In this document: positions 12,615 through 24,517 of the stretch, piece after piece
Numbering within the stretch: the stretch's first letter is position 1
How the letters are laid out: each line of letters starts with the position of its first letter
Assembly (NCBI RefSeq): GCF_010389155.1
Contig: NC_057762.1
Span: forward strand, 31,494,055 to 31,558,054
Direction: 5' to 3'
Origin: Erigeron canadensis
Taxonomy: Eukaryota > Streptophyta > Magnoliopsida > Asterales > Asteraceae
DNA length: 64,000 nucleotides
Position numbers and translations under genes: made by a program
The notes under the pieces: generated by a model
What the model saw: only the letters and a program-made list of their open reading frames with translations
Databases searched by the model: none
Told to the model about the DNA's origin: nothing

Positions 12615-15137
12615 TGGTAATTTTTTGTCTTCTTTTGAATTAGTTACTCCTTTATACAGCATTTGGACCTTTTCTCAATTTTTTAAAGTTTTAAAAACTA
12701 AAATGGGGTGATTAGGAAGGAAAAGAAATGATTATCATTTTTTCTCTATCATTTTCTTTTCTTTTCCCATAAAATTAAACTCAAGAATCTAGCATGAAGA
12801 AATATGAAAACAATATATTATACCTAGTAATTTCATTTTAAATAGACCACCAACAAATAACAAACACAATTATTCTATGCCTGCGGGCTGTTGGCGAAGG
12901 CTCGGCGGGACGCCGTCATCTCTAGCTATGTGTAGTTTTTTTTTTTGAACGGCGCTATGTGTAGTTTTGAATTTCATTTTTAAAATTTACAATTTGATTT
13001 AAACTTGACTATATTTGAAAAACCATTCACCACCGTGCATCGTGCGGGTACAATTCTAGTCTTACAATGCGGGTGCAATTCTAGTCTTATGACTGTGCAG
13101 TTTCACATATGTCTGGTAGTTTAGGATTAAAATATAGAGGTTGGAATTTTGACTTATATACTTATGAATGGGTTGATAATGGGCAGTGTTCTATCTACAA
13201 CGTGTAAACGTCCCAAATCGGTTAAATCAAAAGTAATTCCTACTAGTATTTTAATTTGTACAACGGCATAAGTTGCCTTTTGACTTTACCATTATTTATG
13301 TATTAAGTTTATTAAAATTTAACAAAATCAACATTAATAAATGTTATATCGGATAGTTGATTCTAAAGTTACTGTTAGAGACCTCACTAACACCACCATT
13401 CACTACCGTCCAAAGTTGGTTGTCGGTGTAGCCGAGCATCACTTCCTTAGAAGCGTCATCTTGCTCGAAGCTTTCATTTTAAAACTTGAAAAGTTGAGAA
13501 AGTTTACAATTCCAAGCATTGCGTGGGTACAATTCTAGTACAGGTTAAGGGGGAATGGGTTAAACAGGTTGAAAGTTGTTGAAATCCATTTTTTGCATAC
13601 AAACGCTGAAAGGATTCTATTTGGAAACATAGATTATTATTGTCAAGTATAGGTTTGTAATCGTAACAAATGCATCAACTTTTTTTTTTAAAAAAAAAAA
13701 AGAAAAATTGGAAAAGAAAAGTTTGCAGATCACCACAGTCTGGCCCTGCCCATTTCAGTTGTATGTTGACTTATTGCACCATCAATCCAGCTTGCTCATT
13801 TTACCACTTTTGATTAGAGTTATGTAGCGTTTTCAGTCATGCACATTTATACAATACCAACAACCTTGAAACAATAACAATTGTGGTTTGTGAGGTAGTC
13901 TAGTTCACTACGGTACAACAATTGGGGAATATGCGTATACTGTTTGTACTTTATTCACGGAAGTTTATTTTACTAAGCTTTCCATTTTAGAGCTGTGTAA
14001 GAAATGGACCCATAGACCATTAGTCATTAAACAAAAATATGTACATTAAGTATTGAGCATTCATCACTGTTATTGTTTTTAGGCAACTTGAGAACATGTG
14101 ACTGGGTGATATCCCATTAAAATGAAAAACTGCTATACAATTGAAGACCAGGGTTGTAAACCGTTTTTGTTTTGTTGTTTTATATGCCAGGATTCAGCAA
14201 GTAATGTAGGATGTGTACTCGGTTGTTAGCACGCATATTGGTTGTGGTTTGTGTGGGCTGTAGATCGAGTATTTTTCTAATATGACAATGATGTATCAGG
14301 ACAACTCATTTTTTTTTGTCATAAAGAGATCGAAAATGCTGTTGTAGGGGACTATTTGCCAGTTTATGTTTTTTTTTTTTTGGCTTTATAGATTCAAACA
14401 ACATCTCATCTGTATTAAACTTATTTGAATTTCTTTTTGTACAAGAACATTTGTAGAAATGGAATTTTGAAACTAGCTCTACTTAGAGCTGGTCTTATCT
14501 ACACGAAGTGAAGCTAATCTGACTTGATTTAATTCCTGATTTCTTGTACTTGCGACGTGCCATGTTTAAAATATTAGGCCTTGATTACTTGTGTTAGTAT
14601 GTTACAAGTGGTTGTGTTTTAAGAAATATCTTGAATCAATTAAAGAATTCTTCAGATTGTGTTAATGTGTGGTAATTTTTTAACTAATAAATCGGGTGAA
14701 TTGGAAAACCTCATTTTATTATTGATGCTAGTGAAAAAATGGTCTATGGTGCATTGAAGAGACATTATTCAGTTGAGAAAGGTAAGAAAAAGTAGAAGAA
14801 AGATATGTTTTAGTTGCATCAATAAGTTGTCTCTTGTGATGTTTTGAAAGAAAATATCTCGATACCTCAGTTTTAATTGCGCAAATATATTAATAGCTTC
14901 CACTGACAGATTATATCAATTCTTCTATAGAGATTTGACAAACTTGTCTATCTGAAATCTGAATATCTGATCATGGGCTTAAAGCCTTAAAGTCTCAACT
15001 CTCAACTACATAATCATTAAACAAAAACATATATAGCAAACGTTTAACCATTCATCAATGTTATCTGAGTCAATCTTCGATTAATAATATTGCAAATATC
15101 TTTTATGAAATAAGCATTTTTTTTAAAGATAATAATG
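12615..15137. other. Interval between EMC10 and COMT
   Basis: Holds the EMC10 3' UTR and three Helitron-like 3' tails (separate entry). From 13560 to 15137 the sequence is AT-rich with scattered poly(T)/poly(A) runs. No gene is supported; the open frame at 13341-13538 lies within Helitron sequence. Confidence 0.55.
13031..13539 (+). mobile_element. Three Helitron 3' tails of one family
   Basis: The ending GGGTACAATTCTAG/T occurs at 13046-13060 and 13526-13540, with a third variant GGGTGCAATTCTAG/T at 13071-13085. The first follows an imperfect hairpin CCGTGCATCGTGCGGG. Helitrons end with a short hairpin then CTRR and insert before T, as here. The first two are 25 bases apart, suggesting a tail duplication. 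The 5' ends (expected TC) were not located. Confidence 0.6.
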
Positions 15138-16900
15138 TCACTTGTAAAATTCCATGACCCAAAAGTTGCAAACAAAACATTCCTTTCGGATACCCGCGAA
15201 TCCTGCACCTTTAGCCAAGGCAAGAAACTCATCCTCGGTGCGCTCCTTTCCTCCCGGATTTTGGGTCATCATGATAGCATCAACATGGGTAGTGGCTTTC
15301 ACATAGTAGCTTTTGTCTGGCAGGAAAGGAAGAATTGCCTCTACTATTATAACTTTTCCGTCATGTGGCAAAGCCCGGTAACAGTTTTTTAGCAGCTTTG
15401 CACAATGATCATCACTCCAGTCGTGAAGGATCCACTGTTCCATATGAGGTTATTAATCAGCAATACATATAATGTAATTTTATATAAAAAAAAACAGGTT
15501 GATATGCGAAAGATCACCTTCATGAAAACAGCATCACAACTTGGCACCTCTTGAAACATATCTCCTCCAACATGTTCAATACCTACAATTATAACTTTAA
15601 AAGATTAATTAATCTCAAATTAGAAACTTTAAGAACAGAGAATTTAGTCATTTAGTATAATGTTCTTAATACATAATGGAAATATATAATGATTTTCATC
15701 TTTCAGTATGTCACTACATAGAAATAGAAGACAAGTGGACAACAGTGAGACTTATCATTTTTGTATAGCAAAACTAAGACGTATAAAAACTATATCCATA
15801 GATCGTGATGTCATAACATTACTTTGCATGGCCCGTTGAATTCTTCGAAGTATCTCAACGGTCTCGGATGCGAGAAAACCAAAGGTATAGAAAATAGAAA
15901 ATTGAATAATTAATTAAAACCGTTTCATGTATGTGTTACGGAAAATAGAATCACAAACATACCAGGATACACTGGGGCATGACGAATCACATGAGGCAAA
16001 TCAAAGTTAATCCCTCTGATGGTGGGATGTTTTGACACAATCATATTAATAGTGATTCCTAGACCACCTCCTACATCGACCAAGTGTTTGACATTGGTGA
16101 AACCTTGGTAGCACTCAAGGATTTCCTTCATCACAATAGTAGTGTGGTTTACCATTGCATTGTTGAAAACCTCATTGAATCTTGCATCTAAGGCCGGATA
16201 CTCAAATGCGTGTGTTCCATGAACCTTGTTGAATGGAACACCACCTTCTATAACTGAATCTTTAAGTTCAAACCTAATTTAGATAAATATATATAAAGGA
16301 ATGTGACATTGTTAAAAGCAAAACAAATAACATACATCATTTTCCAACAATTATATAATTTCACTTACAGTACTACTCGAATATAAAGATTACCAAATCA
16401 GATACAATTTTCATTAATTAAATACATATATTCTTGTTTTTTCTCAACATTATAAATATTATAAGGTTGTTTAAAATTCAATAAAAAAGAGTATTGAAGG
16501 ATATAATTGGAACCTACCAACTATCAATGAACACCTTGTCTTGAAGCAACAGCATCAATGCGCCTAAGGAAGCCCCGTCTTTGTTAGGGATAAAGTATTT
16601 AGCAACGGGAGTGAGACCATACACTCGAACCGGTCTTGATTCATGGTCTTTACTCTCAGTGCAAGTGACAATGGAATGGCTCGCAAGCAACCTAAGCATT
16701 CGGTCAAGCATATCAGGAGCGTCTTGGTTGGTGATTGACAAGCGAGAAACAATCTCATGAGACGAGAGCCGAGAATCAGGGCCAGCCTCAGCTATTGCCT
16801 CAAAAATCTTAAGTTCGATTGTATTGACCAACACCATGGTTAATGATGTGGAGGTAACTAACTGCATTGCATATGTAAAGTCTTCTTCTTTAGAATCCAT
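15138..16900 (-). CDS. Caffeic-acid-type O-methyltransferase (COMT-like)
   Basis: A plant class II S-adenosylmethionine-dependent methyltransferase that would methylate hydroxyls of phenylpropanoids, flavonoids or related phenolics in the cytosol. Exons: 16518-16900, 15963-16273, 15518-15582, 15434-15138, giving 351 aa, close to the family's usual 350-365. The dimerisation half includes [20 protein letters not shown]. The SAM site reads LVDVGGGLG (192-200). The catalytic His lies in [11 protein letters not shown] (His257), with supporting Glu284 (EAILP) and Glu316 ([10 protein letters not shown]). These match His269, Glu297 and Glu329 of alfalfa COMT. It ends FYK*, like COMT. All catalytic residues are present, so it should be active, but the substrate cannot be read from sequence. 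No pathway partner lies nearby. Confidence 0.93.
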
Positions 16901-17329
16901 ATTTCTCTTGAAATGAGAATACTAACACCTAAATACCTAATTAATATAATGTATCCTTTGTCAGATCATACACAATGGTACCAATCTATCAAAGTTTTTT
17001 TTTTTTTCAATGTCCCTCCTAATAATTTATAATATTAAATTATGAGTATTAGTTAAAAGTATAAAAAGTATTTTAATAATTGAAATTCAAAAGTTAATGT
17101 GAGTGTATAGAAAAAAGTCATTAATCAAATAGGTTGAGGAAATATCAACCTTTTGAAGAAAATAGCTTTTGATTACAATGGTAATAAGCTATTCAAAGAC
17201 TTTTTTGTTCAAAAAAGCTTTTCATCATTCTCCCCTTCCCAAAGCTCCAAGTGAACCCGAAATAGGCTATGGACTTGGATCTACCAAATGATATGCCCTT
17301 AAGTTGGTGATAAAGTTGGAGTAGATCTT
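16901..17329. other. COMT upstream region
   Basis: AT-rich sequence 5' of the methyltransferase. No defined promoter motif is convincing. A short phrase, AAGTTGGAGTAGATCT (17313-17328), is repeated at 17459-17474 within the adjacent inverted-repeat unit. Confidence 0.4.
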
Positions 17330-17593
17330 ATATGATATAATTATGTGATAATATAACGTGTGAAATAATGATTCTTGTAACTTGTGGCAATCTTATATGA
17401 CACTGCATTCACCAATTGTCACTCTCATTAAGTCATGGTGGACACGGTTGAACCCATCAAGTTGGAGTAGATCTGGCTTATTTTAATGGTCCACCAATTG
17501 TTTTAATAGCGATAAATTATTAAGTCACAAGATTGCCACAAGTTACAAGAATCATTATTTCACGTGTTATATTATCACATAATTATATCATAT
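17330..17593. repeat. Near-perfect 64-bp inverted repeat (foldback)
   Basis: The arm at 17330-17394 is the reverse complement of 17528-17593, with only a two-base difference (ACGTGTG versus ACACGTG). The loop is about 134 bases. RNA from either strand would form a long hairpin. It is probably the ends of a foldback MITE; no clear duplication was identified. Confidence 0.85.
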
Positions 17594-17605
17594 TAAACTA
17601 TGAGG

Positions 17606-18402
17606 GGGAGAGGAGTCATGCTTCCCAAAATTTTATGCATCTTAAATCCCACTAATTAAATACCTCTAACTCAATTTTCTTTTTCAACCCTCCCAACCAT
17701 TTTTAATGACATTCATGGCTTTCTCAACCCTCTCAAATTTTATTTTTTTTCTTTTCATTTAATTTAATCTAAACAATTAATAAAAAATATATCATTTAAC
17801 TAAATTATGAAAGAAATATATATTTATCGAAAAAAAAAATGTTACAACTAATATATTACGAGTACTAGTAATCTTAACTCTTAAGTATATTGTATTTTGT
17901 GTAGAGTGCCATTTGTAAAACTAGTAAAATATCAACAATAAAGATAAGATAGCTTTGTCCCCACACTAACATTTCACATATAAAACCACTTCATCTTCTC
18001 CAACAAATCTCGACCTCCAATAGTACCCGCCGGAAAAAAAGGTCGTTCTTATTTCATCTTCAAAACACACATACTCGCCAGGTAAGATAACCAACAATAA
18101 ATCACCACTCATGCATGATCTCCGGCTATGGAAGATCGCCTGAAATCCGGTGCTACATAGAACCTGAATATATCGATCTCCTTATTATTTTTTTATTAAG
18201 CATCAAATGGTCAAAAAAGTGGGTTGGACCCCACCACCTGCACGCTCCCCCATCTCCTCAACGTCTCTTTTCTTCTTAACCCTCGCAGGGCTTAAAGCCC
18301 GTCAACCTTCATGCCACCGGGATGTCGTCTTGATGGCGGTGGTATTTGTTCAGCGGGCTAAGCATGCCACCACCATGCCGATGACCACTCCCCTCCCCTA
18401 AT
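17606..18402. mobile_element. Terminal-inverted-repeat element candidate, about 0.8 kb
   Basis: Left end GGGGGAGAGGAGTCATGC resembles the inverted right end AGGGGAGGGGAGTGGTCATC. The GC-rich right part (GCCACCACCATGCCGATGACC) contrasts with the AT-rich interior. This resembles known plant MITE ends, but the target duplication is unclear. The open frame at 18207-18401 lies inside and is not a gene. Confidence 0.45.
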
Positions 18403-21319
18403 GATTCATATTCAAAATGAAAGAATATACACTACAATCTCTATAATACTCAAAAATTTAAAATCTCAATAAAAATAACAATCTGTCAAGTTTCAGTTTA
18501 AAAATAATATTGTAAATTATTAACATTCGATAAATGAATAACTCATTAAACTAATAAAACACCTCAATTATAACATTATAGAACTTTTACTAGTAATATG
18601 TAATATATTTCTTATAAGTATATCCACCACCAATATATAGTTTTGTTAGAATCATACATGCACAAATGTGTACTGGACAAAAAAAAAAAAAAAAAAATAT
18701 CTTTGTTAACCAAACATAAATATAAAATTCGTAAATTTCAGTTACTTGTATCATAACGAGTGTTGGTAACAGTTATGCCTTCATTATTTCAATTTTGAAA
18801 TTCTCGAATACATGAGTGTATAAAAGTTGTACTAGTTATCCTTGATGAAATATTTAATATGAAAATAATTAAATTAAAAACGAATACATAATTGGTAAAG
18901 TAGAAGGTAACATCGAAAAAATTATGTACTAATATTCAAATTATAAACTATGAAATGCTTTATGATGTATATAATATATATTTTTAAATTTTGCAATTCA
19001 TTTAAAGTTCACTGCTATTTTAAATAAATAATCTTCAATGAATTTATAACACTAAGTAGTCCATTTAAAATTTCAATAGACGGGTACAGGCTCAACTATG
19101 TCGTGAAAGAACTATTATTGTGTTTTGATTCATATTAATAGTTCAAAACTCAAAAGTTCATGTAAATTAATTGACACATATACGTGAATTGGTACATTTC
19201 ATATCTCTTTTAAATATACTAAAAACCAAATAACCATGTGACACCATATAAAAAGAAATAATTAAGTTCCGCTTAAGTTGCTAAAATAGTAATGAAAATG
19301 ATACTTAACCGATAAGGATTGATCGGTCAACACATGTTACGCATGTCTATATCTATATTTATTCATTATGTCCTCGAGGGAGGTAAACACCAAACCAACC
19401 ATGTGCAATGTACCTTATATATTCTTTTGCTTTAACTAGCATGGTACCTGCGAGTTAGTGTTACCACGTTAAAGGCTTCTCATGCCGTGATTAACAAATA
19501 AAAATAAACGTGGACAATCAATTAAACAATAGCATACGATGGATAACGTAAATGTAACAATGGCCAATGTTAATCTAAAAATAGTAAGAATTAAAAAAAT
19601 ATCCAACAAATCTCTGTATACGGAACCTGCAACTTAGATGTAAAATTAAATATGACCAGGGTCAGCCGTTGTTGGTTGCAACGGCGTTAGCGGCTGTAGA
19701 CGGCGAGTTTGGAGCGCGACGCATTTAGGGCTGTGTATGCGAGCGTTGACGATTTTTTCTTTTGCGCGATGAAGAAGCATTGGTAGATGGGCCGGTTTTG
19801 GCCATTTTAGGGACACAATATAAAGATTGAAAGGTATTCATATGGTTATATGAAAAGTTTTGTGTGGAATGAAAAATATTTATATGCAACTCAGATAAAT
19901 TATGACATTTTAATTATGTAAATTATTATCGAAGAACTAAAAGGTCGTTTGAAAAGTTTGAAAAAGTTGAAAACTATTATGCAGTGAATGAAGTTTGAAA
20001 AGGTTGGAATTATCATCATCAATCATCAATTAATATGTAGTGATCAGTTATCATCTTAATTTTGAAAACTTATAAGTGATAAGAATGAAGTAATTGTGGG
20101 CGTAATTTTGGAAACTTATAAATGATAAGAATAAAGTAATTGTGTGCAGGAGACCTTTTTATGCTCGATAATGATTTTTAAGTGATTTATTAATAACAGA
20201 GGGCATAATAGACATTTTTTCTCTTGTAACTTTCAACAGGGGCTATATTTTTTAATATATAGTTATAGATTATAGATATATGATAGTAATGATAACACAA
20301 AAATTAATTAATATGCCAAAAAAAACTCAAGCATGAAGCATTCAATCAATATTTGTGTATCAAAATGGTTATATAGTGTAGGTTCTATACAAAATATGTA
20401 TGCTATTCGGTTATTATCAAATGGTGGACATCAGAAACAAAATTATTATTATTATATTATTATATCTAAAATCGAGAGCAAAATTGATGTCACTACTCAC
20501 TACTTTGCTTCATATCATCCTTTAATTTGTGTTTTCCTTTTAGTCCAATTCGACACCTCGTGGCTCCTTCACCCGTTGTAACTCGTCTAAGAAAAGATGC
20601 TTTAAAAGTTTCTGAGGCCTTTACGGTTAAGCCGTTTGGGTTTGAGTTTGGTCTTGGGCTCTCCGGCCCATGTCATTTTAGGATTTAGTGGGTTTACAAC
20701 AAGTCCCAGGCCCAAGTAGATCATGTCGACAATTATGAATTATTCTTACTCGTTGGGCATTATCCGACTTCTTAAAATGGGTGCTCACATTATGGCTTGT
20801 CACGGAATTAGAAATTAAAGTTTGTGCAGATTGAATTCTAATAAACTATATATGAACTTTCAAGTATATCATATCGTGAAAAAAAAATTTTAGTGAAGTT
20901 ATCTAACGTTGAAATTTTGGTGTGATTATCAAATAGTTCATATCTGCCTTGAAAAAAAACCATGAGTGTTTCTATTAATATTTATCGAACAAAGAGTCGT
21001 GGTTACACAAATCGTGATCTATTCCACCTAAAAAATCCTAATACTTGACGATCAACGAGAGTTTTTAAATCATGTTACAAAAGATAGGTCTTACTAGATA
21101 TAAAAAATATTAATTCAGATAATCGAATTGACAATTATCTTATACCATCATTCTATAAAACATTATTTCATGCAAATTTTGGATTGTCGTCCTCAAATAC
21201 TTGATGGAATAATCACTACTCAATTATTTTTGTTTTCAATACGGTGAAACTCAACTTTTTATATTGTTTTTAATATTTTATAAATAAAGAAATGTTAAAT
21301 TTCCCTTATTATAAAATTA
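18403..21319. other. Gene-free AT-rich interval
   Basis: Contains a poly(A) run at about 18680-18697, a minus-strand Helitron-like 3' end at 19436, and a GC-richer patch at 19655-19800 (CAACGGCGTTAGCGGC) with no coding continuity. Another mixed-composition patch at 20590-20730 includes GGGCTCTCCGGCCCATG. No gene seen. Confidence 0.5.
19436..19475 (-). mobile_element. Helitron-like 3' end, minus strand (degraded)
   Basis: Read on the minus strand, a GC-richer segment leads through CTCGCAGGTACCATG to CTAG/T, resembling the tail family at 22305. The hairpin is largely lost. The element would extend to higher coordinates. Confidence 0.35.
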
Positions 21320-21327
21320 TTATATAC

Positions 21328-22305
21328 TAAAAACTTATGCAAATGTACAAGTGCTTTATGCGTAAAATGTACAAGCATTTAAAGCACATACAAATTTTCA
21401 CCAAATTTCGTTTTAACCCCTTAAATTTTTATCAAATTTCGTTTTAACCCTTAAAATTTCTATTTTTAAACTTTTATCGCACATCAAAGTTTTCGCTTTC
21501 ATTTTCGTGACACTAAACTTTTAAGTTCTCATGTTTTTTGTCAAACAACTTTCACACAGTTACGGGTTTACTATTAAACATTTGGTATTTGATTATTTTC
21601 ATTTAAGTATTTTATGCGTGGAATGTACAGGCTTTAACGTTATGCGTAGAATGTACAAGTTCTTATAGCACATAATAATTTTTACCATTTTCATTTTAAC
21701 CTCCTAAACTTTTTATCTTTTAACTTTTGCCCCATATTAAGATTTTTGTTTTTATTTTCTTGACACTAAATTTTTGGGTTCTCATGTTTTCATCAATTAA
21801 CTTTCACCATTTGGTTTTGACTATTTTTATTCGTCTTTTTATATACATAACGTCTTTAAATTTGCCCCACATCAAAGTTTTCGTTTTTATTTTCTTGACA
21901 CTGATTTTTTGGGTTCTCATATTTTCATCAAATAACTTTTACATGGTTACGATTTTACTTTTTAAATATTTGGTTTGACTATTTTCATCCATTTTTTTTA
22001 TATATAACGTTTTTAAATTTGCTCACAATAAAGTTTCATTTTTATTTTCTTGACACTAAATGTTTGGATTCTCATTTATAATATACTAAAAAGCTATATG
22101 AATGTACAAGTACGTTATGCGTGGAATGTACAAGTTTTTTATCTTTTAACTTTTGCCTCACATTAAAGTTTTTGATTTTATTTTCTTGACACTAAATTTT
22201 TGGGTTTTCATGTTTTCATTAAATAACTATCACATGGTTATTACGATTTTACCTTTTTTTGTATCGAAAGCGTATCACGCGGCAACGCGCGAGTACTATA
22301 ACTAG
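21328..22305 (+). mobile_element. Non-autonomous Helitron with internal repeats
   Basis: The 3' end is classic: CACGCGGCAACGCGCG hairpin, then AGTACTATAA and CTAG (22302-22305) followed by T. The start ATTATATACTAAAAAC near 21328 has a second copy, ATAATATACTAAAAAGC, near 22080. Both are followed by ATGAATGTACAAG-type sequence, so a short second copy (about 22075-22305) may be nested at the end. The body repeats a unit of roughly 130 bases (TTTTATTTTCTTGACACTAA, four or more times). The open frame at 21727-21978 is this repeat read through. Confidence 0.7.
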
Positions 22306-23247
22306 TTAGAATACAAGTAACAATATCATTCAATGGTAAAGAAAATTAAAAAAAAAAAGAATAATATATGAGAGGTTAGATATAAAGATTATTAACAATA
22401 ATATACTGTATCTATAGTATTTTATAAAAGTTTAAAAATTACATTTTTGGATAAAATAATTTGACAATATGTCTTCAATGATTAACTTACATCTCTTAAA
22501 ATATTTTCATTAACGTTTCTACATTAATTATTTTAGCATTATTTATGTACACAATTTAATGATGCCACCAATACTAACATTTGCCAACATTACTATCAGT
22601 TGTCACCATACGGATCACTGTCGTATTATGTGGGCACGATACTATATACTTTAATTGAAAAAATCATTTGTTGGGAATATATAGTAAATAACAAACAAAA
22701 AAGGATATTAAACAATCACTGAAGGCCCGATACGCTTTCAAATTAAATCAATTAGGTGGTTCATCCTAAATTATTCAACCGAATACAATCAGTGATTAAG
22801 TAATTTCTGTATGTTTTATTTGAGAGAGAACAGAAAGAATGAGTGACCAGAGGGAAAATTATGAACGCATCGAATGATCTGAGGCCCATTAACCGTCTTT
22901 TATAAACAATTTTCAAAGGTTTTTCAAGTTGCCACTTTAGATCATTCGAATTCGTGATCTTAGACATGTAAAGATGATGCTTAATCAATGAGCTATAATG
23001 AAAAGTACATGAGATATATTATTATTATGATTAAATTGGTTAACAAATTAATCTAATTACACTAAGATATCTAACATAATTGTAATTAAAAAAAATTCTA
23101 AAACATTTTAATGCAACAAGTCACAATTTTTTTATGATCGAGCCACCAACTATTTTAGAAAAAGAATCAAAATTCTTTTTGCCCCTTCAAGAGTTGAAAA
23201 AAACACAATCATAATTCAGAGTCAGTGTGTGTGTGTGTGGACGATCG
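22306..23247. other. Region upstream of PDH E2
   Basis: AT-rich. A (GT)n run at 23225-23239 sits directly before the E2 start codon in the 5' UTR. No other gene or clear promoter element was found. Confidence 0.5.
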
Positions 23248-24475
23248 ATGGCTCTCTCACGACTTAGAAATCATCCGTTAATATCGCGTACACCTTCACT
23301 TCTTCTTCTTAGAGCTCGTTTCCTTTCTTCTTCCTCCAGATCCCTTTCCCGGTATTCATCTTTCATTCCATACATATGCATACATATATATATACATATA
23401 GTTTTTATTATAGATAGATTGCAGATATAGATATATAGATATAGTTATAGACATACATATGTGCTGTGAATGATCTATTTTATATTTTTATACATATTTT
23501 ATTGAAATGTTGAGTGTTATATATATATATATTATAGTGATTATGCTGTTATTAAGTGTGTTATAAGATCCAGTTAATGTTTAAATAACATACTTATTAT
23601 TTCTTCAGCTTATTATCTGAAACCGATGCCGAATGATAAGAGAATTTTGAATTTTTCCTTAATTAGTTTAATTTAATAAGTAAATATGGCCTAGGTTCTG
23701 TGAAGCTCCACCGAGTTTTTTTTGTAATCGTTATAGTTTTGTAGTGCGGATATGATTCCAGCTGGTTTAGTGTTTTTCAATGTATCTGACTTGACGCGAA
23801 ATGCTATTCTATATTTCTATGTATCCTACTTTAAAACTAGATTTTTTATTTATTGAACTTTCAAATTGTACCGTTTGATGTGTGCATTTGACCTCATATT
23901 AATTGTAAGCTGGTGATGTGGTGCCGGTTTTATGCGTGGCAACTCATATGACTGCCGTGTTAATAGTAAGTACTGGTTACCTGAGGAAAAAGTCACTTAA
24001 TGCGTACTATAGCAATAATTGAAAATGAGATATATGCAATGGCATTTCTTTAGAGTAGGATACATATAATTGATTTTGGGCAAAAATGAAATACATCGAA
24101 GGACACTTAATCCTATATTCTTTATGGTATTAGTATGTTGTTTATACTTTTTGTGTGTTATTTAATCTATGCATTATATTTGCAGAAACCCAAGATTGCA
24201 GAATTTTATTGTTGACGATGGTGGCACTTCGCTAAGGTTTAACTTTGCTTGCTCCACGTTACTTCTGTTGACATACTACCGTTCTGTTTAATGGCCGAGT
24301 CTGATTTTATGTATATGTAGTAGTTGCATCCTGTGTGAGTTTAGGTTAGAAAACTTGGAAAGTAATTTCATATGAGTTAGATACTAGTTGAAGTTTACCA
24401 TGGTTAAATCTGGCACTTCATGTATGCATAGATACGAGACTTAGCTTTTGATATATATGATTCACACACTCACTC

Positions 24476-24517
<42 letters not shown>

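Noticed and set aside
12127..12662. Antisense frames and an intron-retaining frame over EMC10 exons 7-8
   Set aside because: The sense exons match EMC10 precisely with proper splice sites; the others have no homology.
13341..13538. Small gene candidate (65 aa)
   Set aside because: Ends at a Helitron tail, no family match, base use like the surrounding repeat.
15135..15392. Plus-strand frame opposite COMT exon 4
   Set aside because: The minus strand encodes the conserved catalytic half of COMT; the overlap is incidental.
21727..21978. Open frame with membrane-like repeats (IKIFVFIFLTL, IKVFVFIFLTL)
   Set aside because: The repeated peptide comes from the Helitron's AT-rich tandem unit; frame and hydrophobicity are by-products of T-rich DNA.
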